This document shows positions 20,176 to 29,597 of a stretch of DNA of 64,000 nt, piece by piece. The stretch's first letter is position 1, and each line of letters begins with the position of its first letter. This stretch comes from Sphingomonas sp. PAMC 26621 (GTDB lineage Bacteria > Pseudomonadota > Alphaproteobacteria > Sphingomonadales > Sphingomonadaceae), in contig NZ_AIDW01000021.1 in assembly GCF_000251145.1 (NCBI RefSeq), positions 124,001-188,000 of the forward strand. The letters run 5' to 3'. The notes below the pieces were generated by a model. It did no database searches, had not been told where the DNA came from, and saw only the letters and a list, made by a program, of their open reading frames with translations. Both the position numbers and the translations under genes were made by a program.

Positions 20176-20216
20176 ATTGGGATGGTTCGGCGTCCCCAAT
20201 GCCAAGGATCCCGTTT

Positions 20217-21239
20217 ATGCGCCGTGCCTCCGCCCTACTCTTGCTCGCGACCCTCGGCACATCAGGTGCCGCCGCACAGGCGCCCACCCCGACCAAACCG
20301 CTCGGCGCGAACCTTGAACAGTTCGACTATCCCTACCCGGTCCACTGGTATGAAGTGCAATCGCAGGGCGCGCCGGTCCGCATGGCGTATCTCGACGTGC
20401 CGCCGTCAGGCAAAGCCAACGGCCGCACCGTCGTCCTGCTCCACGGCAAGAATTTCTGTGCGGCGACGTGGCAGGACACGATCGCCGCGCTGGTAACCGC
20501 GGGCTATCGCGTCATCGCGCCCGACCAGATCGGCTTCTGCAAATCCTCCAAGCCCGAAGGCTATCAGTACAGTTTCCAGGCGCTTGGCGCGCTGACGCGG
20601 GGGCTGCTCGACCAGGCGGGGGTCGGCAAGATCACGCTGGTCGGCCATTCGACCGGCGGGATTCTCGGCGCGCGGTTCGCGCTGCAATATCCCGACCGGG
20701 TCGAGCAGCTCGTGCTCATCAACCCGCTGGGTCTCAACGATACGTTGGCGCAAGGCGTGCCCTATACCGAGCTCGGCGCGCTCCGGCAGGAGGAAGCCAA
20801 GACCGACGCGGCGTCGATCAAGGCGTATCAGTTGCGCAATTACTATCACGGTGCGTGGCGCCCCGAATACGACCGCTGGGTCGCGATGCTCGCCGGGCAA
20901 TATGCCAGTCCCGACGGGGCGATCGTCCGCGATGCGCAGGCACGGCTGTCGGACATGATCGAGACGCAGCCGGTCGCCGCCGAACTCGCCCGGCTCGCGC
21001 CCCCGGTCTCGCTGATCATCGGCCAGCGTGACCGCACCGCGTTCCGCGCGAACAGTGCCCCCACGGCGATGCGCGAGCGTGTCCAGACCGTCCCGCAAGC
21101 TGCGGAAGATGCGGCGAAACGTATCCCCGGCGCGCATCTCGTCCGGATCGCGGGTTCGGGCCATGCGCCGCAGGTGGAAGATCCAGCCGGCTTCAACGCG
21201 ACGTTGCTGGCGGAACTGCGCAGCCCGCCGACGCGGTAA
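20217..21239 (+). CDS. Exported alpha/beta hydrolase
   Basis: 340 residues. ATG 20217 was chosen because AAGGA lies 8 bases upstream; an ATG at 20199 has no site and lies close to the inverted repeat. A signal peptide covers the first 20 residues (ends AAAQ). The fold motifs are complete: oxyanion HGKNF, nucleophile Ser145 in GHSTGG, an acid after VSLIIGQRD, and the catalytic His in GSGHAPQVE. Substrate not indicated; esterase, lactonase or lipase are all possible. Confidence 0.85.
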   Translation: MRRASALLLLATLGTSGAAAQAPTPTKPLGANLEQFDYPYPVHWYEVQSQGAPVRMAYLDVPPSGKANGRTVVLLHGKNFCAATWQDTIAALVTAGYRVIAPDQIGFCKSSKPEGYQYSFQALGALTRGLLDQAGVGKITLVGHSTGGILGARFALQYPDRVEQLVLINPLGLNDTLAQGVPYTELGALRQEEAKTDAASIKAYQLRNYYHGAWRPEYDRWVAMLAGQYASPDGAIVRDAQARLSDMIETQPVAAELARLAPPVSLIIGQRDRTAFRANSAPTAMRERVQTVPQAAEDAAKRIPGAHLVRIAGSGHAPQVEDPAGFNATLLAELRSPPTR

Positions 21240-21255
21240 AGCCTCACAATCCCCA

Positions 21256-21325
21256 CCGTTCGTTTCGAGCGAAGTCGAGAAACCCGGCACAGCGCTGGCT
21301 TCTCGACTTCGCTCGAAGCGAACGG
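21256..21325. repeat. Imperfect 29-base inverted repeat (element copy 2)
   Basis: Arms at 21256-21284 and 21297-21325 match copy 1 at 20105 closely and pair with each other apart from two mismatches. It begins 17 bases after the hydrolase stop and may also serve as the transcript end. Confidence 0.88.
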
Positions 21326-21339
21326 ATGGGGCGAGTACG

Positions 21340-23280
21340 TCACACTGCCGGGCTGATCCGCCAGTAGGTCGCGTAGCGATCATGCGCGACGCGGTGATAC
21401 GGGACCAGCCGAACCACCGTCCGGTCCGCCGCCGGGATCGTGAATTCGAGCGGACCGTCCGCCTTGCGCACCTGCGCGGCGAGCGTCGCCGGGTTCCCCA
21501 CCAGCGTCGGCACGGTGACGAGCCCGGCGTTATACTCGCCGTATTTCCGTTCGTTGACGATCACGTCCGCGCCGGGCGCGAGACCTTCCCGCCCGAGCAC
21601 CCCGGCCAGCACCATCGGCCCATAGCTGAACGCGACGATATCGGGCGCGGCCGGGGCCTGATCGGGAACGACCTCCATCGCCAGTCGCAACTCGACGGTG
21701 TCGCCACTGTGCCACGTCCGCGCGAGCTTCACATAGCTGCCGGGAGTATCCGAACGCGCCGCCTCGACCCCGTTGACCAGCACGATCGCGCTTCGGCTCC
21801 AGCGCGGATGGCGTAACTGGAGCGTCACGTCGGTCGGGCGCTCGACGGTCCAGTGCAGCGTCGTCGTCGGTGCATCGGGGAAGCGCGTTTCCTGCCGCAG
21901 CGCGACGCCCTTCTCGCGCCACCGCACCGCGGACGGAACGAACAGGTTCACGTACAGCGCCTTGTCATCGTGGAAGTAGATCGAATCGCGGTACTTCACG
22001 TGGTTTTCCATCCCCGTGCCGGTGCAGCACCAGAAGGAATGCTCGGGCGTGTGGTACAGCTTCATGTACCCCGGCCGTGCGCCTTGGAAATAGGTCACCA
22101 TCCCGGTGTCGGGGTCCTGCGACGCGAGGATCCCATTGTAGAGCGTGCGCTCGTAATAATCCGCATACTCGGCCTGCGGATCCTGCAGGAACAGCGCGCG
22201 GGTCAGCTTGAGCATGTTGTGCTGGCCGCACGTCTCCGAGCCCTTGGCCGAGAAGACGTGCTTGTCGAACTCCGCCATCGGGAAGAAATGCTCGTTGTCG
22301 CCGTGCCCGCCGGTCGCGAACGAACGCGTCAGCGCGACCGTCCGCCAGAAGAATGCCGCCGCCTCGTGATAGTGCGGCGTGCCGGTCGCCTCGAAAACGC
22401 GCTGGAAACCGACGATCTTGGGGAGCTGCGTATTGGCGTGAAGCCCGTCGAGCTGGTCACGCCCGGCGGCGAGCGGCGTCAGCAGCGCCTTGTGCGAGAA
22501 ACGCTCGGCCATCGTCCGGTAGTCGGGGTTTCCCGTCATCAGATACAGGTCGGCGAAGACCTCGTTCATTCCGCCATGTTCGGTCTCGAGCATCGTCTCG
22601 AACTGCGCGTCGCTCAGCGGGCGAGTCGCGACGACCGCCCAGTCCGCCAGTCGCAGCAGCACCGCGCGCGATTCCGCGCTGTCCGCCAGCAGTGTGGCGT
22701 CGCGCAGGCCAGCGAAGACCTTGTGCAGTGTGTACCACGGCACGCCGGTGATCGCGTCCCCGCGCAGATGCGCAGCGACCAGCGCCGGCCCCTTGGGAAA
22801 CGCACAGACGAGGCCGGACTTGGCCGCATCCTGACACGCGGCAAGCTCGCGCGCGATATGGTCGATCCGTTGCCGGAACGCCGGCTTGCGCGTAGAGCGA
22901 TAGGCGAGCGCGCACGCCGACAGATAATGGCCGAGCGTATGCCCCTGACAATTGATGTCCGCCCAGATCGGATCGGATTCCCACCCGCCATAGACCGCGG
23001 CCTTCGGTTTCAGCCCGGCGTTGACTCGGAAGGCGTGGAGCATCCGGTCGGGATCGAGGCTGAGCAGATACGCCTCGGTCTTGCGCTGCGCGTGGAGGAA
23101 AGGCCCCTCGCCAAGATCGACGTCCGCCAGATCGAACGGCTGCAACCCCGTCGTGCCGAGCGCACGCGGCGTAAGCGGTTGTGCGGCGACACCGGGTGCG
23201 CCGGCGATCAGCGCGCCGACCCCCGCGCTCGCAAGGAACGCTCTGCGCGAAGGTCCTGCGCAGCAACCACCGTCCGACAC
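21340..23280 (-). CDS. GH127 family glycoside hydrolase (beta-L-arabinofuranosidase-like), Tat-exported
   Basis: 646 residues. The N-terminus has a twin-arginine signal (PSRRAFLASAG) and a hydrophobic stretch, so export folded is likely. The (alpha/alpha)6 catalytic domain of GH127 (formerly DUF1680) covers most of the protein. The metal/Cys active-site elements are visible: the E in EHGGMNEVF, CGQHN and the CCTGTGMENHVKY block. GH127 enzymes cut beta-L-arabinofuranosides in plant glycans. No sugar transporter or regulator lies next to it. Confidence 0.85.
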   Translation of the reverse strand: MSDGGCCAGPSRRAFLASAGVGALIAGAPGVAAQPLTPRALGTTGLQPFDLADVDLGEGPFLHAQRKTEAYLLSLDPDRMLHAFRVNAGLKPKAAVYGGWESDPIWADINCQGHTLGHYLSACALAYRSTRKPAFRQRIDHIARELAACQDAAKSGLVCAFPKGPALVAAHLRGDAITGVPWYTLHKVFAGLRDATLLADSAESRAVLLRLADWAVVATRPLSDAQFETMLETEHGGMNEVFADLYLMTGNPDYRTMAERFSHKALLTPLAAGRDQLDGLHANTQLPKIVGFQRVFEATGTPHYHEAAAFFWRTVALTRSFATGGHGDNEHFFPMAEFDKHVFSAKGSETCGQHNMLKLTRALFLQDPQAEYADYYERTLYNGILASQDPDTGMVTYFQGARPGYMKLYHTPEHSFWCCTGTGMENHVKYRDSIYFHDDKALYVNLFVPSAVRWREKGVALRQETRFPDAPTTTLHWTVERPTDVTLQLRHPRWSRSAIVLVNGVEAARSDTPGSYVKLARTWHSGDTVELRLAMEVVPDQAPAAPDIVAFSYGPMVLAGVLGREGLAPGADVIVNERKYGEYNAGLVTVPTLVGNPATLAAQVRKADGPLEFTIPAADRTVVRLVPYHRVAHDRYATYWRISPAV

Positions 23281-23303
23281 CGCATCTCTCCCGTCAGGCT
23301 TCT

Positions 23304-23318
23304 TATAGTCTGACTATA
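23304..23318. promoter_or_regulatory. Palindromic operator candidate upstream of cysD
   Basis: TATAGT-CTG-ACTATA is a perfect 6-base inverted repeat with a 3-base centre in the 190-base gap between divergent GH127 and cysD. Its symmetry and AT content stand out in GC-rich DNA. A regulator of sulfate assimilation is the likely reader, but which is unknown. Confidence 0.5.
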
Positions 23319-23470
23319 GCGATATCAGATCTTGTGTCAGCCCCCCCCTACGGCCGGCCTCACCCAGGGCTGTGGAACCCGAAGATTTTCTTTAGCGGGA
23401 GTTTCGCTGCACGACGCTAGGAGGGGTTCGGGCTCGAAAGCCCGGGATGATCTGCTTTGAAAGCTCGGAC

Positions 23471-24415
23471 ATGGCGACACAGGTTAGGGATGAGACGGCG
23501 GCCGCAGCATCGGTGGCAACGCTGACCCATCTGGAACGGCTCGAAGCCGAGGCGATCCACATCCTGCGCGAAGTCGTTGCGGAGGCCGACAAGCCGGTGA
23601 TGCTCTATTCGGTCGGCAAGGACAGCGCGGTGATGCTCCACCTCGCGCGCAAGGCGTTCTACCCGTCGCCCCCGCCCTTCCCGTTGCTGCATGTCGACAC
23701 GACCTGGAAATTCCAGGAAATGTACAAGCTGCGCGACCGCATGGCGGCTGAAAGCGGAATGGATCTGCTGGTCCACCGCAACCCGGACGCGATCGAGCGC
23801 GGGATCAACCCGTTCGATCACGGTGCGCTCCACACCGACCTGTGGAAGACCGAGGGGCTCAAGCAGGCGCTCACCCACTACGGCTTCGACGCGGCGTTCG
23901 GCGGCGCGCGCCGCGACGAGGAGAAATCGCGCGCGAAGGAACGGATCTTCTCGTTCCGCACCGCCAGCCAGGGCTGGGACCCCAAGAACCAGCGCCCCGA
24001 GCTGTGGAACCTCTACAACGCCCGCAAGGCCCGGGGCGAAAGCATCCGCGTCTTCCCGATCTCCAACTGGACCGAGCTTGACGTCTGGCAATATATCCAG
24101 CGCAACGCGATCCCGATCGTCCCGCTGTATTTCGCCGCCCCCCGCCCCACGGTCGAGCGCGACGGGATGCTGCTGATGGTGGACGACGACCGCTTCCGGC
24201 TGCTCCCCGGCGAGACGCCCGTGCTGCGCTCGATCCGTTTCCGCACGCTCGGCTGCTATCCGCTGACCGGCGCGGTCGAGAGCAAGGCCGCCACGCTCCC
24301 CGAGATCATCCAGGAAACGCTGCTCACCACCACGTCCGAACGACAGGGCCGCGCGATCGACAAGGATGCGGGCGGCGCTGGGATGGAGAAGAAGAAGCAG
24401 GAAGGGTATTTCTGA
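23471..24415 (+). CDS. cysD: Sulfate adenylyltransferase subunit 2 (CysD)
   Basis: 314 residues from ATG 23471; an in-frame ATG at 23447 adds eight residues and cannot be excluded. Small subunit of ATP sulfurylase, which makes APS from sulfate and ATP. The PP-loop [19 protein letters not shown] is present, followed by HVDTTWKF and [17 protein letters not shown] hairpin (GGGCTcgaAAGCCC) lies between an AGGAGG and the first ATG. The stop overlaps the cysN start (TGATG), so the subunits are co-translated. Confidence 0.93.
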   Translation: MATQVRDETAAAASVATLTHLERLEAEAIHILREVVAEADKPVMLYSVGKDSAVMLHLARKAFYPSPPPFPLLHVDTTWKFQEMYKLRDRMAAESGMDLLVHRNPDAIERGINPFDHGALHTDLWKTEGLKQALTHYGFDAAFGGARRDEEKSRAKERIFSFRTASQGWDPKNQRPELWNLYNARKARGESIRVFPISNWTELDVWQYIQRNAIPIVPLYFAAPRPTVERDGMLLMVDDDRFRLLPGETPVLRSIRFRTLGCYPLTGAVESKAATLPEIIQETLLTTTSERQGRAIDKDAGGAGMEKKKQEGYF

Positions 24416-26334
24416 TGGCCACCACCGCTGTGGAGCAGGTCTACCAGGCCGAAGCGCTGATCGCCGAGGATATCGACGCCTATCTCGACCGGCACCAGCA
24501 CAAGACGATGCTGCGCTTCATCACCTGCGGCTCGGTCGACGACGGCAAGTCGACGCTGATCGGGCGGCTGCTCTATGATTCGAAGATGATCTTCGAGGAT
24601 CAGCTCGCCGCGCTCGAGTCGGATTCGAAGCGGGTCGGCACGCAGGGGCAGGAGATCGACTTCGCTTTGCTCGTCGATGGCCTCGCCGCCGAGCGCGAAC
24701 AGGGCATCACGATCGACGTCGCCTATCGCTTCTTTTCGACCGAGAAACGCAAGTTCATCGTCGCCGACACGCCCGGGCACGAGCAGTACACCCGCAACAT
24801 GATCACCGGGGCGTCGACCGCGGACCTCGCGGTAATCCTGATCGACGCGCGCAAGGGCGTGCTGACGCAGACCCGGCGGCATTCCTATCTGGCGCATCTG
24901 ATCGGCATCAAGAACCTTGTGGTGGCGATCAACAAGATGGACCTGATCGGCTACGACCAGGCACGCTACGACGCGATCCTCGCGGACTATCGCAGCTTCG
25001 CCGACAGCATCGGGATCACGGCGTTTACGCCGATGCCGATCTCGGGATTCAAGGGCGACAATATCTCGAACCCGTCCGGGAACATGCCGTGGTACACCGG
25101 CCCGACCCTGATGGAGCACCTCGAAACCGTCGAGCTCGGCGTGGACGAGGACCGCGCGGGCGATTTCCGGATGGCGGTGCAATGGGTCAACCGGCCCAAC
25201 CTCGATTTCCGCGGCTTCTCGGGCCAGATCGCGCGCGGCACGGTGCGGCCGGGCGATGCGATCCGCGTCGTTCCGGGCGGCAAGACGTCGACCGTCACCC
25301 GGATCGTCACGCTCGACGGCGATCTCGACCAAGCCGTCGCGGGCCAGTCGGTCACGCTCTGCCTCGCCGACGAGATCGACTGTTCGCGCGGGCAGGTCAT
25401 CGCAGCCGCCGACGCGCCGCCCGAAACCGCCGACCAGTTCGAGGCGACGATCGTGTGGATGGATGACACGCCGCTCGTCGTCGGCCGCTCCTACTGGCTC
25501 AAGCTCGGCACGCAAACGGTGTCCGCGACGGTGCGCGAGCCGAAATATCAGGTCAACGTCAACACGATGGAGCATCTCGCCGCCAAGACGCTCGAATTGA
25601 ACGCGATCGGCGTGGCGGAACTCCAGACCGATCGCGCGATCGTGTTCGAACCCTATGCGCACGACCGCACGCTCGGCGGGCTGATCCTGATCGACAAGCT
25701 CACCAACGCGACGGTCGCGGCGGGGATGCTGCACTTCTCTCTGCGGCGCGCGCAGAACGTCCACTGGCAGGCGACCGACATCGGCCGCGACGCGCATGCC
25801 CGGCTCAAGAACCAGACGCCGCGCGTTTTGTGGTTCACCGGCCTGTCGGGCGCGGGCAAATCGACCATCGCGAACGAGGTCGAGAAGCTGCTCAACCTGA
25901 TGAACCGGCACACCTTCCTGCTCGACGGCGACAATGTGCGGCACGGGCTAAACAAGGATCTCGGCTTTACCGAGGCGGACCGGATCGAGAATATCCGCCG
26001 CGTCGGGGAGGTTGCCAAGCTGATGACCGATGCCGGGCTGATCGTGCTGACCGCATTCATCTCGCCGTTCCGGGCGGACCGCGACATGGTCCGCGCGATG
26101 CTCCCCGAAGCAGAGTTCGTCGAGATCTTCGTCGACACCCCGCTCGAAGTCGCCGAGCAGCGCGACGTCAAGGGCCTGTACAAGAAGGCGCGCGCGGGCG
26201 CGCTCAAGAACTTCACCGGGATCGACAGTCCGTATGAGCAACCGCTCCACCCCGACATCCGCGTCAACACGGTGGAGATGACCCCGGTCGAAGCCGCCGA
26301 GTTCATCGTCCGCCAGATCCTGCCGCTCAAATGA
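24415..26334 (+). CDS. cysN: Bifunctional sulfate adenylyltransferase subunit 1 / adenylylsulfate kinase (CysNC)
   Basis: 639 residues, a fusion (NodQ type) of CysN GTPase (about 1-450) and CysC APS kinase (about 465-639). GTPase motifs: G1 [10 protein letters not shown]3 [13 protein letters not shown]4 NKMD. APS kinase: P-loop [30 protein letters not shown] and [13 protein letters not shown]. It couples GTP hydrolysis to APS formation and then phosphorylates APS to PAPS. Overlaps cysD upstream and cysQ downstream. Confidence 0.95.
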   Translation: MATTAVEQVYQAEALIAEDIDAYLDRHQHKTMLRFITCGSVDDGKSTLIGRLLYDSKMIFEDQLAALESDSKRVGTQGQEIDFALLVDGLAAEREQGITIDVAYRFFSTEKRKFIVADTPGHEQYTRNMITGASTADLAVILIDARKGVLTQTRRHSYLAHLIGIKNLVVAINKMDLIGYDQARYDAILADYRSFADSIGITAFTPMPISGFKGDNISNPSGNMPWYTGPTLMEHLETVELGVDEDRAGDFRMAVQWVNRPNLDFRGFSGQIARGTVRPGDAIRVVPGGKTSTVTRIVTLDGDLDQAVAGQSVTLCLADEIDCSRGQVIAAADAPPETADQFEATIVWMDDTPLVVGRSYWLKLGTQTVSATVREPKYQVNVNTMEHLAAKTLELNAIGVAELQTDRAIVFEPYAHDRTLGGLILIDKLTNATVAAGMLHFSLRRAQNVHWQATDIGRDAHARLKNQTPRVLWFTGLSGAGKSTIANEVEKLLNLMNRHTFLLDGDNVRHGLNKDLGFTEADRIENIRRVGEVAKLMTDAGLIVLTAFISPFRADRDMVRAMLPEAEFVEIFVDTPLEVAEQRDVKGLYKKARAGALKNFTGIDSPYEQPLHPDIRVNTVEMTPVEAAEFIVRQILPLK

Positions 26335-27092
26335 GCGAAGCGATGACCGATGGCGCGCTTGCGGCGCATCTCGCACAGGTAACCGGCGCGTTGCTGCTGA
26401 CGGTCCGGGAGTCGCGGATGTGTTCGGCGCACACGCTCGGCAAGGCTGGCGACCAGACCGCGAACCAATTCCTCATCCACGCGCTGCGTGAGCAACGACC
26501 CGACGACGGCCTGCTATCGGAAGAAGAAAAGGACTCGCCCGACCGGCTTTCCCGCGAGCGGGTGTGGATCGTCGATCCGGTCGACGGGACGCGCGAATAT
26601 GGCGAGGGGCGGTCCGACTGGGCGGTGCACGTCGGGCTCGCGATCGACGGCGTCGCGACGGTCGGCGCGGTCGCGTTGCCGGGTCTCGGCGTGACGGTGA
26701 GAAGCGACGCGCCCCCCCCGCTGCTGCCAATGCAGACGCCGCTGCGCATGGTCGTCAGCCGCTCCCGCCCCGCGGCCGAGGCGATCTCGGTGGCGACCGC
26801 GCTGGGCGCGGTGCTCGTGCCGATGGGGTCTGCCGGTGCGAAGGCCATGGCGGTCGTGCGCGGGGAAGCGGAAATCTACCTCCACACCGGCGGGCAATAT
26901 GAATGGGACAGTTGCGCGCCGGTCGCGGTCGCCGCGGCGGCGGGGCTGCATGTCAGCCGGGTCGACGGCTCCCCGCTCGTCTACAACCGGCGCGACGTCT
27001 ACATGCCCGACCTGCTGATCTGTCGCGCCGAACTGGTGCCCGCAGTGTTTGCGGCGTTGCGCGGGCGTCCGGCTGACAACCCCGTCGGCTGA
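26331..27092 (+). CDS. cysQ: 3'(2'),5'-bisphosphate nucleotidase CysQ
   Basis: 253 residues of the inositol-monophosphatase fold. Metal-binding motifs are LLSEEEKD and [16 protein letters not shown], with a C-terminal [16 protein letters not shown]. It hydrolyses PAP, the toxic by-product of PAPS reduction, or may regulate PAPS. Its ATG lies within the last codon of cysNC (ATGA), so cysD-cysNC-cysQ form one operon. Reductases (cysH, cysI) are not in the window. Confidence 0.9.
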   Translation: MSEAMTDGALAAHLAQVTGALLLTVRESRMCSAHTLGKAGDQTANQFLIHALREQRPDDGLLSEEEKDSPDRLSRERVWIVDPVDGTREYGEGRSDWAVHVGLAIDGVATVGAVALPGLGVTVRSDAPPPLLPMQTPLRMVVSRSRPAAEAISVATALGAVLVPMGSAGAKAMAVVRGEAEIYLHTGGQYEWDSCAPVAVAAAAGLHVSRVDGSPLVYNRRDVYMPDLLICRAELVPAVFAALRGRPADNPVG

Positions 27093-27224
27093 CGTCCCTC
27101 CCCGGCCGTTTCCGCCAGACCTCGGCTCCCGCCAGACGCCAGACGTCACGGCGGACATGTCCGCCGCGCCCCGACATTGCTGGATCGAAGCGCGGCGGTC
27201 ACGCCCCGTCAGGTCGCATGCCGA

Positions 27225-28100
27225 TCAGGCGATATCGATCTTGTCCTGGGTGCGCAGGTCGAAATCGCTCGAGTCGTGCCGCTCATGCAGTTGCTCGGAC
27301 GGCGCGCCGGTGAAGCGGTTCACGATCCTTCCGCGCTGCACCGCCGGGCGCGCGGCGATGGCGGCCACCCAGCGCTGGACGTTGGTATATTCGTGCAGCG
27401 CCAGGAACTCCGCCGCATCCCCGTAGAACTGGCCCAGCGCGACGTTGCCATACCAGCACCACACCGCGATGTCGGCGATCGTATAGTCGTCACCCGCCAG
27501 ATAGGGCGTTTCCGCCAGTCGCCGGTCGAGCACGTCGTACTGACGCTTGGTCTCCATCGCGAAGCGGTCGATCGCATATTCGATCTTGGTCGGCGCGTAG
27601 GCGTAGAAGTGGCCGAAGCCCCCGCCGAGATAGGGCGCGCTGCCCATCTGCCAGAAGAGCCACGACAGCGTCTCCGCGCGACCGGCCCGATCGGTCGGCA
27701 GGAATGCCCCGAACTTTTCGGCCAGATAGGTCAGGATCGCCCCGGATTCGAACACACGGATCGGCGTGGGCTCCGAACGGTCGAGCAACGCCGGAATCTT
27801 GGAGTTGGGATTGACCGCGACGAAGCCGCTGCCGAACTGATCCCCTTGGTCGATGCGGATCGGCCAGGCGTCATATTCGGCCCCCTCGTGCCCCAGTGCG
27901 AGCAGCTCCTCGAGGAGGATGGTCACTTTCTGGCCGTTGGGCGTGGCCAGGGAATAGAGTTGCAAGGGGTGCCGGCCGACCGGAAGGTCCTTGTCGAGCG
28001 TGGCCCCGGCGATGGGGCGGTTGATGGCGGCGAACTGCCCGCCGTTCGGTTTGTCCCAGGTCCACACCTTGGGGGGGCTATATTCCGGCTGATCAGACAT
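27225..28100 (-). CDS. yghU: Glutathione transferase of the YghU/nu class (disulfide-bond reductase)
   Basis: 291 residues; ATG 28100 follows AGGAGTACATC. The N-terminal insert PKVWTWDKPNGGQFAAINRPIAG is characteristic of YghU, ahead of the thioredoxin-like domain, and the helical C-terminal domain carries GGGFGHFYAYAP. YghU binds two glutathiones and reduces small disulfides and organic peroxides. It stands alone, convergent with cysQ, in a region rich in peroxide-handling genes. Confidence 0.88.
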   Translation of the reverse strand: MSDQPEYSPPKVWTWDKPNGGQFAAINRPIAGATLDKDLPVGRHPLQLYSLATPNGQKVTILLEELLALGHEGAEYDAWPIRIDQGDQFGSGFVAVNPNSKIPALLDRSEPTPIRVFESGAILTYLAEKFGAFLPTDRAGRAETLSWLFWQMGSAPYLGGGFGHFYAYAPTKIEYAIDRFAMETKRQYDVLDRRLAETPYLAGDDYTIADIAVWCWYGNVALGQFYGDAAEFLALHEYTNVQRWVAAIAARPAVQRGRIVNRFTGAPSEQLHERHDSSDFDLRTQDKIDIA

Positions 28101-28167
28101 GATGTACTCCTGATGATGGGTCACGATATGGTGTCGAGATTGAGTCGCCGGTAGACCTCGCGCTGCT

Positions 28168-28425
28168 CTAGCCGACCTTGAGGGCGCTGGTCTTTGCGGC
28201 CGGGGTCCGGTCCGCTGGGCGCGCGTCGAGCCCGGCAAAGCAGCGCGAGAGACCGGGCAAGGCGGTCGCGAAACTAGCCAGGGCCCGCGCGATCAGAAGG
28301 TCGGCAAATTGAAGCAGCAGGAGAATCTCTATCGCATATGGGATATTCGCCTGCGCGAACGAAACAAGAATCGTCTCCGAAAAGCTGTAAAGCCGATGGG
28401 CCTGGCTGAGGGCGGCGTGTCCCAT
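28168..28425 (-). CDS. Possible small membrane-associated protein downstream of a peroxiredoxin
   Basis: An 85-residue frame beginning 7 bases after the peroxiredoxin stop on the same strand. It has a hydrophobic middle (YAIEILLLLQFADLLIARALASFA) and a basic tail. An AGGTG lies ahead of the ATG. I do not recognise a family, and random frames are common in GC-rich DNA, so this is a weak call resting on spacing and on the hydrophobic helix. Confidence 0.3.
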   Translation of the reverse strand: MGHAALSQAHRLYSFSETILVSFAQANIPYAIEILLLLQFADLLIARALASFATALPGLSRCFAGLDARPADRTPAAKTSALKVG

Positions 28426-28432
28426 GCGACAC

Positions 28433-29095
28433 CTATGCCGCTTTGCTGCGGGCGAGCGCCGACAGCGTGGCCGTGATCGCGGCGGGCTCGAGCCGGTTGC
28501 GATGATCGACATCCGTGTGCGCGAAGGCGATGCTCCCGCCCCGGTCGATGACGAAGGTTGCTGGCAGGGGAAGCACCCAGCTTTCGTCACCGTTGCGGTC
28601 CGGCAGCGCGTGGCCAAGGCTGGTGAAGATCGGCCGCAACGCGACGGGGAGGTCGAACGCGATCCCGAAGGATCGGGCGACGCGCGACCCCTTATCGCTC
28701 AGCACCGGGAACGCGAGGTCGTTCGTCTCGACCGTCTTCCGCGATTCATCCGGCGTCTGCGGCGAGACGGCGATCAGCGTCGCCCCCGCCGCCTCGAATT
28801 CGGGCAATATCGCCTGAAGGGCGCGCAGCTCGAGGTTGCAATAACGGCACCAGCCGCCGCGGTAGAAGCTCAGCACCACCGGGCCAGCGGCATGCGCATG
28901 GGATAGCTGCACGACACCCCCCCGTGCCTCGGTCAGCACGAAGTCCGGTGCCTGGTCGCCCGCCTTCACCGCGGTCTCGAAGATACCCGACCCACTCAGG
29001 GCGAGATCGGCCTGGAACATTGCCGCCGCGATCCAGGCTGGCATCGTCGTCAACAGATCGGCGTCGAGGGCGCGAAGTTCGGATTGGAGTGACAT
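28433..29095 (-). CDS. Peroxiredoxin-like AhpC/TSA protein
   Basis: 220 residues; start ATG 29095 preceded by a weak purine-rich stretch. A helical N-terminal 45 residues lead into a thioredoxin fold with YRGGWCRYCNLELRAL, a CxxC active site typical of the large peroxiredoxin-like family in proteobacteria. It probably reduces peroxides or acts as a thiol oxidoreductase. The paralogue at 50193 has WCPYC at the same place. A small membrane ORF lies 28 bases upstream; an AraC gene is divergent. Confidence 0.85.
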   Translation of the reverse strand: MSLQSELRALDADLLTTMPAWIAAAMFQADLALSGSGIFETAVKAGDQAPDFVLTEARGGVVQLSHAHAAGPVVLSFYRGGWCRYCNLELRALQAILPEFEAAGATLIAVSPQTPDESRKTVETNDLAFPVLSDKGSRVARSFGIAFDLPVALRPIFTSLGHALPDRNGDESWVLPLPATFVIDRGGSIAFAHTDVDHRNRLEPAAITATLSALARSKAA

Positions 29096-29123
29096 CGTGG
29101 ATTCCTTCGGCGAACCGAGCCGT

Positions 29124-29249
29124 TCAGGCGTGGTGCGAAACGAGCAGCACCAGCGCGGTGAGCATGAAGCTGGAGAGGCCAGCCAGCGTCGGGGCGAACT
29201 TGCGGATGGCGGTTGCAGCATCGCGAGCATCGAAACCGGTGATCGTCAT
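29124..29249 (-). CDS. Small single-pass membrane protein upstream of a peroxiredoxin
   Basis: 41 residues: a polar amphipathic start (MTITGFDARDAATAIRK) then one hydrophobic segment (LAGLSSFMLTALVLLVS) and HHA. GGGAGA precedes the ATG at a good distance. It sits 28 bases ahead of the peroxiredoxin on the same strand, so the two are probably co-transcribed. No family known to me. Confidence 0.5.
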   Translation of the reverse strand: MTITGFDARDAATAIRKFAPTLAGLSSFMLTALVLLVSHHA

Positions 29250-29597
29250 GGTCGGTCTCCCTGAGGGGTTCGGGGCCAGCCGGACTGCTCGCCTGCCACC
29301 TGAATGATCCCTTCACCGCTCAACCAGAAGGCGGGCTGAGGCGATATGATCTATGCAGAATTGGAATATACAGGGGCCGACGGACCGAGTGATCGCACCC
29401 GCTCGAAGCCTCCGCCAAGGTCGTGAATGCGCAGTCGATGCCCGCCCCGCTGCCTGAGAACGGCGCAAGGGCCTGCCCCCGTTCTCAATCGCCGCCGTTC
29501 CAGTGCCCAGCGTGCCGGATCATCCAGTGACGTGCCGCATCATCCGAATTTATCATTTCGTTGCGAAACGTCTGGGATCATCGCGACAAAACCGCAC
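29250..29597. other. Divergent promoter region without a clear gene
   Basis: This 348-base gap separates the peroxiredoxin operon from an AraC gene. It has locally lower GC (around 29340-29380 and 29540-29597). I found no convincing reading frame, RNA or operator repeat; the AraC protein probably binds here. Confidence 0.5.

Noticed and set aside
21853..23313. Long plus-strand frame opposite GH127
   Set aside because: Antisense shadow; the GH127 frame has clear catalytic motifs.
24256..25944. Long minus-strand frame opposite cysNC
   Set aside because: Shadow of a conserved gene; no domain and very high Arg/Asp content.
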